Shown: one piece after another, positions 1 through 6,988 of the stretch | Numbering within the stretch: the first letter of the stretch is position 1 | Layout of the letters: every line of letters starts with the position of its first letter | Assembly (NCBI GenBank): GCA_020721065.1 | Contig: DYNM01000005.1 | Location: forward strand, 1-64,000 | Length of the DNA stretch: 64,000 nt | From: Thiocystis violascens | Lineage (GTDB): Bacteria; Pseudomonadota; Gammaproteobacteria; Chromatiales; Chromatiaceae | Direction of reading: 5' to 3' | Program-made: the position numbers and the translations under genes | Notes under the pieces: model-generated | Databases searched by the model: none | What the model was told of the DNA's origin: nothing | The model's input: only the letters and a program-made list of their open reading frames with translations

Positions 1-175
1 TAATTCCTTGAGTGACCGCCCAATCAGCATAAAGCCATACTTGACAATATAAATCCTGATAGGTGGCTTCATGGCGCAAATAGCAGACCATCAATTCCTC
101 AAAATAGGTGCCTTTTTCCTTTTGAGTTTGGGCAATTTCCCGATAATGATCGAGTAAATCAGTGAGGGCGGACAT
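1..175 (-). CDS. N-terminal fragment of a COG4889-type predicted helicase (type ISP restriction-like), cut by window edge
   Basis: Reverse-strand reading from the ATG at 173-175 gives 58 codons without a stop, running off the window. The product begins MSALTDLLDHYREIAQTQ and continues with KGTYFEELM, CYLRHEATY and LYADWA. This resembles the N-terminus I remember for large predicted helicases (COG4889), some of which are single-chain type ISP restriction-modification enzymes or sit in defence islands. Only the N-terminus is visible, so no nuclease, helicase or methylase motif can be checked. The identification rests on the pattern of this short segment and could be wrong. Confidence 0.5.
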   Translation of the reverse strand, partial: MSALTDLLDHYREIAQTQKEKGTYFEELMVCYLRHEATYQDLYCQVWLYADWAVTQGI

Positions 176-321
176 CGTTAAATTTCCTTTCAGGTTTTCA
201 ATCGGCGTGGCATCAATTTTTTACAAAAATATGTTGAAAACGATGATGTGTATATGCTTAAATGATTCATCGCATTGCTTGTAGCAATTCAGTTAAAAGT
301 GCTTCATTGCTTAAACATCAC

Positions 322-1176
322 ATGGCTATCAATCATCCTCGCTCTATTTTAATTACCGGCTGTTCTAGCGGCATCGGTTTACATTGCGCTCGCGGTTTAG
401 CGGCTCGCGGCTGGCAAGTGATTGCTTCCGCCCGTCGCGCCGAGTCGGTAGCGCAATTAAAACAGGAAGGCTTAACCGCTGTGCAATTGGATTTGGATGA
501 TTCGACCAGTATTCGGGAGGCGGTGGCGGCTACGTTGGCGCTGACTGGCGGCCGCCTCGATGCGCTGTTTAACAACGGCGCGTATGGGCAGCCCGGCGCG
601 GTGGAAGACCTGAGTCGGGCGGTGTTGCGGGCGCAGTTGGAAACCAATCTGCTCGGCACGCACGAGTTGACCTGTCTGGTAGTGCCGATCATGCGCCAGC
701 AGGGACACGGGCGCATCGTGCATAACAGTTCGGTGTTGGGATTTGTGCCGCTCGCTTATCGCGGGGCTTACGTTGCGAGTAAATATGCGCTGGAGGGATT
801 GACCGATACGCTGCGTTTGGAGCTGCGCGGCACGGGCATTGCGGTGGCGTTGATTGAACCTGGCCCGATTTTGAGCCAATTTCGCGCCAATGCGCATCAG
901 GCGCTGGTGGCTAACATTGATCGGCAGCACAGCCCACATTGCGCGGCGTATCTCCGCGCTGAGGCGCGATTGACCAAAGCAGGTGCGGCGCAGCCGTTTA
1001 CGTTGTCGCCGGAGGCGGTGCTGCTCAAATTGATCCATGCGCTGGACAGTTCCCGCCCCCGCGCTCGTTATTATGTCACTGTTCCGACATATCTTTTTGG
1101 CGCACTGAAACGGATTTTATCGACGCGGGCGTTGGATTGGGTGCTCACGCATATCTCAGGCGGTGGGGAGCGGTGA
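322..1176 (+). CDS. Short-chain dehydrogenase/reductase (SDR family)
   Basis: A cytoplasmic NAD(P)-dependent oxidoreductase of about 284 residues. The Rossmann nucleotide-binding motif TGCSSGIG lies at residues 12-19, the structural NNGAYG motif near 84-89, and the catalytic Tyr-x-x-x-Lys (YVASK) at about 150-154 with a Ser pair near 136. The start is set at the ATG at 322, just before the beta-strand leading to the glycine motif. An upstream in-frame ATG at 262 would add 20 residues that do not look like SDR sequence. The substrate cannot be told. It stands alone, followed by a repeat element. Confidence 0.88.
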   Translation: MAINHPRSILITGCSSGIGLHCARGLAARGWQVIASARRAESVAQLKQEGLTAVQLDLDDSTSIREAVAATLALTGGRLDALFNNGAYGQPGAVEDLSRAVLRAQLETNLLGTHELTCLVVPIMRQQGHGRIVHNSSVLGFVPLAYRGAYVASKYALEGLTDTLRLELRGTGIAVALIEPGPILSQFRANAHQALVANIDRQHSPHCAAYLRAEARLTKAGAAQPFTLSPEAVLLKLIHALDSSRPRARYYVTVPTYLFGALKRILSTRALDWVLTHISGGGER

Positions 1177-1210
1177 TGACCGATGAGTGATTGTTCATCG
1201 GTTTTAGGGG

Positions 1211-1307
1211 TGACGCAGTTGCAAAAAAGTTGTCAGTTATCGGTTGTCAGTAAAAAGCACGGTTAGCACTGACAATTAAAACAACAGCTTATAACTGCGT
1301 CATTCCT
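1211..1307. repeat. Small terminal-inverted-repeat element, copy 1 (MITE-like)
   Basis: About 97 bp bounded by TGACGCAGTT and its inverted form AACTGCGTCA. It contains GTCAGTAAAAAGCACGGT and AACAACAGCTTATA, both shared nearly unchanged with copy 2 at 1861-1942. An inverted, more diverged copy lies at 42997-43090. It has no coding capacity. Confidence 0.75.
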
Positions 1308-1357
1308 ATAAAAGTGAGAAAATGCCTAACTGCGGCGGCTTTGGGAGAGAAAAACCT

Positions 1358-1831
1358 ATGAAATCATCATCTTCCTACTTATACGATCAAGACATCGTTG
1401 CTTGGGCGAATCAACAAGCCGAGGCACTGCGAGCCGGTCACTTCGCGCAGCTCGATCTGGAACATCTCGCCGAGGAAATTGAAGACGTGGGCAAAAGTGA
1501 GCAACGCGAGTTAATAAACCGGATGACCATCTTGATCGGGCATTTGCTGAAATGGCGTTATCAGCCTGAGCGACGCGGTGCCAGTTGGGAATCTACCATC
1601 CGTACCCAGCGCGAGGCGATTGCGCGGCGCTTGCAGCGCACTCCTAGCCTGCAACGCACATTGTCCGATCCAGATTGGTTTGCAGATGCTTGGGGCGACG
1701 GACGTGATTTAGCGGTGCGCGAGACGGGTCTGTCCGCTCTACCACAACGCTGCCCTTGGTCCACTGAAACGATACTCACCACAGAGTGGCTACCCGACGC
1801 TGAGCAGGTTCGCACGCATGGCGAAACCTAA
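1358..1831 (+). CDS. DUF29 family protein
   Basis: A 157-residue protein with the DUF29 layout: N-terminal YDQDIVAWANQQAEALRAG, then LDLEHLAEEIEDVGKSE, then ILIGHLLKWRYQPE, and a C-terminal region with SALPQRCPWS and a TEWLPD end. DUF29 proteins are small helical proteins of unknown function, often present in many copies in cyanobacteria and some gammaproteobacteria. The ATG at 1358 is preferred because homologues begin shortly before the Tyr-Asp motif. The gene lies between two copies of a roughly 90-bp repeat (1211-1307 and 1861-1942), which suggests gene and repeats may have moved together. A second, broken DUF29 gene is at 15224-15726. Confidence 0.85.
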   Translation: MKSSSSYLYDQDIVAWANQQAEALRAGHFAQLDLEHLAEEIEDVGKSEQRELINRMTILIGHLLKWRYQPERRGASWESTIRTQREAIARRLQRTPSLQRTLSDPDWFADAWGDGRDLAVRETGLSALPQRCPWSTETILTTEWLPDAEQVRTHGET

Positions 1832-1860
1832 ACTCAAGAACTTCAGCGCGTTACGATAAT

Positions 1861-1942
1861 AGGAATGACGCAGTAAAAAGCACGGTTATCACTGATAACT
1901 AACAACTAAAACAACAGCTTATATCGCAACTGCATCATTCCT
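1861..1942. repeat. Small terminal-inverted-repeat element, copy 2
   Basis: About 82 bp starting AGGAATGACGCAGT and ending with the imperfect inverse ACTGCATCATTCCT. The core AAAAAGCACGGTTA and the AACAACAGCTTATA block match copy 1 in the same orientation. It directly follows the DUF29 gene and ends against the stop of the hydrolase gene on the other strand. Confidence 0.75.
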
Positions 1943-1944
1943 CT

Positions 1945-2727
1945 CTAAAACTCTTTTTGCGCGTCACCAACGCCGAGCAACTCGCGCACCCGTTCGGGAT
2001 GCTCCAACAGCAAATTGTGACCACCGCCTGCAATCACCGTCACCTCTGTTGCTGGGCGCAGCGTTTTCACCTGTTGCGCCAACGCCACAAACTTCTGATC
2101 GGCAGCGCCCACAATCCAGCGCACCCGCCCCGGAAATCGCACCAACGCCTCCCAAGTGCTCGGCATTGTCGCCAAACCAAACTGCTCCAAACATCGCGCC
2201 AATCCTTCCGCCTGCTGACGCAACCGCCGCGCCCGTTGCTGCGCCACCACTGCTGGCGCGAGCTGGCGCTGCGTTGCAAACAACGGCTGCTGTTCCCACG
2301 CCGTCACAAACGCCTCAATCCCCTGCTCGCGTAACAGCCTGATCCAAGCGCGATCAGCGACGCGGCGTTGATCGCGCTGGGCGGCAGTCGTCAAACCGGG
2401 ATGAGCAGCAATGATGGTCATTGAACGGAATTGCGTTGGTGCTGCCATTAACAACACCAACGCCATACGCCCACCGAATGAATAGCCAACGAGATGTTCA
2501 ATTCCGGCGAATTGCGCTTTGATAATTGCCGCTTCAGCACCTTTTTTTGGCGCGTTCTGCGCCGCAATCCATGCTAAATAAAAGACATCATCTGGCAATT
2601 GCCAGCGAGGAGAGGAATGAACGTTTGATAAGCCATGCCCCGGCAAATCAAGTGCGCAATACGCCGGGTGATCACCAACAATTGGCTGCCAATCGGTATG
2701 ATCGCCAGTAAAGCCATGCAATAGCAA
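1945..2727 (-). CDS. Alpha/beta hydrolase, MenH-like
   Basis: An alpha/beta-hydrolase of about 260 residues. The oxyanion region LLHGFTGDH is at the N-terminus, the nucleophile elbow GYSFGG about 80 residues later, and a catalytic-type GGGHNLLLEHPE at the C-terminus. This arrangement resembles MenH (SHCHC synthase of menaquinone biosynthesis), but no other men gene is in the window, so a different esterase role is possible. The start is uncertain: the first usable codon is a TTG at 2727, which leaves almost nothing before the HGF motif. A start overlapping the end of folE2, at a non-ATG codon just upstream, is also possible. It is the third gene of an ispA-folE2-hydrolase run. Confidence 0.75.
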   Translation of the reverse strand: MLLHGFTGDHTDWQPIVGDHPAYCALDLPGHGLSNVHSSPRWQLPDDVFYLAWIAAQNAPKKGAEAAIIKAQFAGIEHLVGYSFGGRMALVLLMAAPTQFRSMTIIAAHPGLTTAAQRDQRRVADRAWIRLLREQGIEAFVTAWEQQPLFATQRQLAPAVVAQQRARRLRQQAEGLARCLEQFGLATMPSTWEALVRFPGRVRWIVGAADQKFVALAQQVKTLRPATEVTVIAGGGHNLLLEHPERVRELLGVGDAQKEF

Positions 2728-2744
2728 ACAACGTGCTGATAAGC

Positions 2745-3584
2745 TCAGAACGCAGCTCCGGTCAATTTATCACGCGAAATCAGCGCATACGCAGAATGAT
2801 TGTGGATAGATTCAAAGTTTTCTGCTTCGACAATATAGGCTGCAATGCGCTCATCTGCATTCAATCGTTTAGCCACATCACGCACCATATCCTCAACAAA
2901 TTTGGGATTCTCATACGCCCGTTCCGTGACAAACTTTTCATCAGGACGTTTCAGCAAACCAAACAACTCTGAAGAGGCCTCTTGCTCCACCAATTCAATC
3001 AATTCTTCCAACCAGATAAATGCTTGTGTACGCACCTGCACCGTGACATGTGACCGCTGGTTGTGAGCGCCATAACGCGAAATCTCTTTAGAACAGGGGC
3101 ACAAACTGGTGACTGGAATCTGTACTTTCATTTCTAAAGTGGGCTGACCGTGACGAATTTCACCAATAAAGGTGACATCATAATCCAGCAGACTTTCAAC
3201 TCCCGACACGGGCGCTTTTTTAGTAATGAAAAACGGAAACCGCATTTCAATATGTCCCGCTTCTGATTCCAAACGTTCTGACATTTCCAGCAGCATTTCT
3301 TTGAAAGAATCAACGCTAATTTCGCGCTCGTGATTATTCAAAATCTGCACAAAACGCGACATGTGTGTGCCTTTGAAATCATGCGGCAAATACACATACA
3401 TATTAAAGGTGGCGACGGTGTGCTGTTCATTACCGGTGCGTTCGCGGACGCGCACCGGATGCCGAATATCTTTAATGCCCACCTTATCAATCGCAATATG
3501 GCGGGTGTCAGCACTACCTTGTACATCTGCCATTTCCAGCGTTGAGGAAGTGCAACAAGGCGAAGTTTCGAGCGCGTGCTCCAT
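2745..3584 (-). CDS. folE2: GTP cyclohydrolase FolE2 (type IB)
   Basis: Converts GTP to 7,8-dihydroneopterin triphosphate, the first step of folate (and queuosine) synthesis. The 279-residue product shows the FolE2 pattern: [10 protein letters not shown] near the N-terminus, MSRFVQILN, then the metal-site Cys motif [10 protein letters not shown], and the C-terminal [12 protein letters not shown] segment. The ATG at 3584 gives MEHALETS. An upstream in-frame ATG would add 19 unlikely residues. FolE2 is the metal-promiscuous form that many bacteria use when zinc is limiting. No Zur-like operator was recognised upstream. It lies downstream of ispA, an order often seen in gammaproteobacteria, although dxs, a common partner, is absent here. 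Confidence 0.93.
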   Translation of the reverse strand: MEHALETSPCCTSSTLEMADVQGSADTRHIAIDKVGIKDIRHPVRVRERTGNEQHTVATFNMYVYLPHDFKGTHMSRFVQILNNHEREISVDSFKEMLLEMSERLESEAGHIEMRFPFFITKKAPVSGVESLLDYDVTFIGEIRHGQPTLEMKVQIPVTSLCPCSKEISRYGAHNQRSHVTVQVRTQAFIWLEELIELVEQEASSELFGLLKRPDEKFVTERAYENPKFVEDMVRDVAKRLNADERIAAYIVEAENFESIHNHSAYALISRDKLTGAAF

Positions 3585-3663
3585 GACTATTTTATCCTGA
3601 AAAAAATCGACAGCATTCAGTTGGGGTTGACAGCGTTGCAATGCAAATCACAACCGCTGATCA

Positions 3664-4557
3664 CTAACTTTTACGCCCATTTAATGCGCCAGCAATCCAA
3701 CGTAATGGCTCGGCACTTGCTCCAAAAATCGTCACTGCTTCCACTGCTTGCGCGGTTAATTCTGTCACCATCGTTTTAGCAGTCGCCAACCCAACCAAAG
3801 AAGGATAGGTTGCTTTATCCAACACCTGATCGCGCCCCGCCGTTTTGCCAATTGCCGCCGTTTCGCCTTCCACATCCAACACATCGTCCTGAATTTGAAA
3901 CGCTAAACCCAAACATTTGGCATAGCGATCCAGCCGTTCTGTGCGGTCAGTATCAAGCGCCCCGTGCGCCAACATGCCCATCTGCACCGCTGCGCGAATC
4001 AAGGCTCCGGTTTTATGAATGTGAATATGCTCCAGCATCGTCACATCCAAAGTCTTCCCTTCCGCTTCTAAATCAAGGGCTTGCCCACCCACCATGCCGC
4101 GAGAGCCGCTGGCACGAGCGAGATGTTCAATCATGGCCACTTGGCTATGTGGGTGTAAATTCTCGGCTGCTGCCAGTGCCTGAAATGCCAACGTTTGCAG
4201 CGCATCGCCTGCCAAAATCGCCGTCGCCTCATCAAAAGCGCGATGACACGTCGGACGCCCGCGCCGCAGATCGTCATCATCCATCGCGGGTAAATCGTCA
4301 TGAATCAATGAATAAGCGTGAATCAATTCCACCGCACTGGCGGGGCGATCCAGCGTGGCGGCTTCCAAACCGAGCGCCTCGCCGGTTGCATACGTCAACA
4401 GTGGGCGAATCCGTTTGCCGCCACCGAGTACGGCATAGCGCATGGCTTCATGTAAGCGCACCGGCTGCACCGTCACACGCGGCAACAGTTCATCAAGGCA
4501 AGATTCAAGACGCGCTTGGCAGTGCGTCCGATAAGCGTCTAAATTCGTAGCAATCAT
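3664..4557 (-). CDS. ispA: Farnesyl (geranyl) diphosphate synthase
   Basis: Condenses isopentenyl diphosphate with dimethylallyl/geranyl diphosphate to give farnesyl diphosphate for quinones and undecaprenyl lipid. The 297-residue protein has GGGKRIRP near residue 45, the first Asp-rich motif DDLPAMDDDDLRRG at 87-100 and the second motif QIQDDVLD towards the C-terminus. The spacing and the two-residue insertion in the first motif match the IspA type of polyprenyl synthase. The start is the ATG at 4557 (MIATNLDAY). An upstream in-frame start would add 14 non-conserved residues. It probably heads the ispA-folE2-hydrolase operon. Confidence 0.92.
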   Translation of the reverse strand: MIATNLDAYRTHCQARLESCLDELLPRVTVQPVRLHEAMRYAVLGGGKRIRPLLTYATGEALGLEAATLDRPASAVELIHAYSLIHDDLPAMDDDDLRRGRPTCHRAFDEATAILAGDALQTLAFQALAAAENLHPHSQVAMIEHLARASGSRGMVGGQALDLEAEGKTLDVTMLEHIHIHKTGALIRAAVQMGMLAHGALDTDRTERLDRYAKCLGLAFQIQDDVLDVEGETAAIGKTAGRDQVLDKATYPSLVGLATAKTMVTELTAQAVEAVTIFGASAEPLRWIAGALNGRKS

Positions 4558-4744
4558 GGGAATCAACGTCGTAAGCAAAGAATAATGACAAGACAACACG
4601 ATATTGCAGAGTATCTATTGTCTTGAATCTTGAAATTATCACGGTACCGTAGCCAGATTAGCCGGTCAAACCAGCGCCCGCCGCGTTGAAATCATGCGCT
4701 TGTCAACACACGACCGCAAACGCCCACTCCTATCTGTTATTCCT

Positions 4745-5131
4745 ATGAAAAATTTAGCAACACCTGCCGCAAGTTCAACCGCCAACACCTCTTTGGATGT
4801 CAGCGTATTGGCAGCACTGATTGGAGAAACTGATCCAGTGCTGTTGCGCGAATTATTGAGCGTCTTTCAGCGCAGCGCGACCGCCATTGCCCGCGAACTG
4901 TTAGCGGCGGGCGCGGCGGGCGATATGACGCAAGTACATCATTTTGCACACAAATTAAAATCACCCGCACGCTCGTCTGGAGCCTTGGCATTGGGCGACT
5001 GCTGCGCCGCTTTAGAATTAGCCAGCAAACTAGGCGATGCCGCCGCGCTGACAACATTGCTGGCAGAATTCGCAACTGAAATGACAGCAGTCGAGCAGGC
5101 ATTAGCACAATTCATTAGCACCGCACCTTAA
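4745..5131 (+). CDS. Hpt domain (histidine phosphotransfer) protein
   Basis: A 128-residue protein consisting mostly of one Hpt four-helix domain. The phosphoacceptor is predicted to be His69 in FAHKLKSPARSSGA, which matches the usual H-x-L-K-S/G-x5-G-A pattern. It lies 97 bp upstream of a response regulator with a true receiver domain (5228-6250). The pair could form a phosphorelay in which the Hpt passes phosphate to the receiver; this is inferred from adjacency. No histidine kinase is next to them. The ATG at 4745 is used; an in-frame ATG at 4694 would add 17 residues. Confidence 0.85.
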   Translation: MKNLATPAASSTANTSLDVSVLAALIGETDPVLLRELLSVFQRSATAIARELLAAGAAGDMTQVHHFAHKLKSPARSSGALALGDCCAALELASKLGDAAALTTLLAEFATEMTAVEQALAQFISTAP

Positions 5132-5227
5132 AAAATTGCATCAATGACACTTGCGTTCAACAGACAACTATCAATAACAGCCTCTGATTTTAGCCATATC
5201 ACTGTAATACACAGCAACGGATAGATT

Positions 5228-6250
5228 GTGCTCAACAAAAACTACACTCATGCAGCAATTTTAATCGCAACAGATGAACTCGCTCGCGCTAATTTAGTGA
5301 GAAATATCCTGCTGGATGAATTCAAAACCGTTGACATTTCGCTTGATCCCAAAACGGTATTACAAAATTTCAAACAAACACAGCCATCAGTATTAGTACT
5401 CGCGTTTGGCGCTTTAGAACAATCTGATCAATGTTATCAACAGTTGCAACACGCATCTAAACCCATCTCCCGCCAACCCTATCGCACTTTAGTATTATGT
5501 AATAATACCGAACTCAAAGCGGTTTATGAATTATGTAAGCGCGATTATTTTAACGATTATGCGCTATTTTGGCCACGCCCAGAAGACCCTTGGCGCTTAT
5601 GTATGTCCATTCATCATTTATTACGAGAATTGGATGCCATGAGTAGCACAGCGCCAACTGCTGCACAATTAGCTGTTCCAGCTCGGGCACTCGCAGAAAT
5701 GGAACATGTTATAGATCATTGGCTAGAAACCAACCAAATGCCAGCGACAATCGACACCATAACGCGCTGGCGCACTGAATTAAAAAACACCTTGCGTCCA
5801 TTTATGCTGTTAGTGCGGATGCTCACTTCATTAGCGCAGCGCGTTCAAGCCACAGTTTTAGTTGTTGATGATGATGTACTGCAATGCAAAATGATTGAAA
5901 CGATGCTCAAAAATGAACCTTATCGGGTGGTGTTTGCCGCCACAGGTTTAGAAGCCTTATCAGTCTTGCGCTTGGTGCGTCCAGATGTCATTTTAATGGA
6001 CGTGATGATGCCAGAAATGGACGGCATTACCGCTACCCAACGGCTCAAAGCCTTGCCACAATTTGCACAATTGCCGGTAATTATGGTGACAGGACGCAAT
6101 GAAAAAACAGTGGTGTTTGATAGTGTAAAAGCAGGTGCAACCGGCTTTTTAGTCAAACCGTTTGGACGCGAGTCACTCATTACTAAATTACGCGATGCGT
6201 TAACAATACCAGTCACTCGCCAACCCGACCTTGATACGGATGAAGAGTGA
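5228..6250 (+). CDS. Response regulator with an N-terminal pseudo-receiver and a C-terminal receiver
   Basis: A 340-residue cytoplasmic protein starting at a GTG. Residues 8-135 have the alternation of a receiver fold but no phosphoacceptor Asp at the expected place (VLVLAFGALE). Residues 207-330 form a canonical receiver: acidic pocket VVDDD at 213-216, phosphoacceptor Asp258 in LMDVMMPEMDG, Thr288 in VMVTG context and Lys310 in LVKPFG. A helical linker of about 70 residues joins them. There is no output domain, so it acts through protein contacts. The neighbouring Hpt protein is the likely phospho-partner. Confidence 0.85.
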   Translation: MLNKNYTHAAILIATDELARANLVRNILLDEFKTVDISLDPKTVLQNFKQTQPSVLVLAFGALEQSDQCYQQLQHASKPISRQPYRTLVLCNNTELKAVYELCKRDYFNDYALFWPRPEDPWRLCMSIHHLLRELDAMSSTAPTAAQLAVPARALAEMEHVIDHWLETNQMPATIDTITRWRTELKNTLRPFMLLVRMLTSLAQRVQATVLVVDDDVLQCKMIETMLKNEPYRVVFAATGLEALSVLRLVRPDVILMDVMMPEMDGITATQRLKALPQFAQLPVIMVTGRNEKTVVFDSVKAGATGFLVKPFGRESLITKLRDALTIPVTRQPDLDTDEE

Positions 6251-6325
6251 TTGATGAGCAAAATAAGCTGTTGCTTGCGTCGTCAATGACCACATTGTTG
6301 ATTGCACAACTGGAGCGTGAATGAG

Positions 6326-6766
6326 ATGAGCATGTCGTTATTTTTCAAAGCAGTCACTCCGCAAGATATGGCAGTATTATTGCGCCAGCCGTCGTTCATT
6401 GACGCATGGATTGAAAATGACACGCACGCTGTGCTTGCGACTGATATTGGCACGGCGTGGTCAGTGTTAAATCACTTGTTGGCTGGTGTTGGGATTGACA
6501 GCGACTGTTTTATTGATGATGTGTTATTTAATGGTTGCAGCATCATTGCTGCGGATGTGGTGCAAAAATACGCAGTTCAGCTTGCAGCTTGGTCATCAGC
6601 GCAATTATTAGAACAATTTAATCAACTGCAACCAGAAGATGATTTTTATCACCTTGATTGCTTTCGAGAAGAACCGCAAAATTTAATTATTGAGTTTCAC
6701 AAACTAGTTGCGTTTTATCAGGACGCCGCCGCGCAACAATTAGCCGTGATTCATTATGCGGCTTAA
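6326..6766 (+). CDS. DUF1877 family protein (YfbM-like)
   Basis: A 146-residue cytoplasmic protein starting MSMSLFFKAVTP, followed by IDAWIENDTHAVLATDIG and ending in a helix FHKLVAFYQDAAAQ. The pattern fits DUF1877/YfbM, a small single-domain family of unknown function related to bacterial immunity-type proteins. The ATG at 6326 follows GGAG at 6312-6315. A TTG at 6302 is an alternative that adds eight residues. A possible terminator follows. Confidence 0.65.
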   Translation: MSMSLFFKAVTPQDMAVLLRQPSFIDAWIENDTHAVLATDIGTAWSVLNHLLAGVGIDSDCFIDDVLFNGCSIIAADVVQKYAVQLAAWSSAQLLEQFNQLQPEDDFYHLDCFREEPQNLIIEFHKLVAFYQDAAAQQLAVIHYAA

Positions 6767-6771
6767 ACCAC

Positions 6772-6821
6772 AGCGCGACGCTGTACCGCTGTCTGCGCTG
6801 CGCCCCCGCCGCGCTTTTTTT
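6772..6821 (+). terminator. Possible rho-independent terminator after the DUF1877 gene
   Basis: AGCGCG at 6772-6777 pairs with CGCGCT at 6810-6815, followed by a run of T residues to 6821. The loop is long (about 32 nt), though it may fold internally (CAGCG-CGA-CGCTG at the 5' side). Support is moderate to weak. Confidence 0.35.
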
Positions 6822-6988
6822 ATGCCTTGCAAACAGTGACTTAACCACTAAAACAGTGCGATATAACGCCCAGTCGCCGATTTCATGGTGAGCAACCGCG
6901 CTTGAGGTGACAAAATGACGTGCTCGCCCCGCCCGCCCGGTGGTGGCGAGCTTTCAGCAACATTGACGAGAGAGGCTTAATTCAACTG

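Noticed and set aside
3810..4550. 246-aa open frame on the plus strand
   Set aside because: Antisense to ispA, whose motifs are complete; composition is not protein-like.
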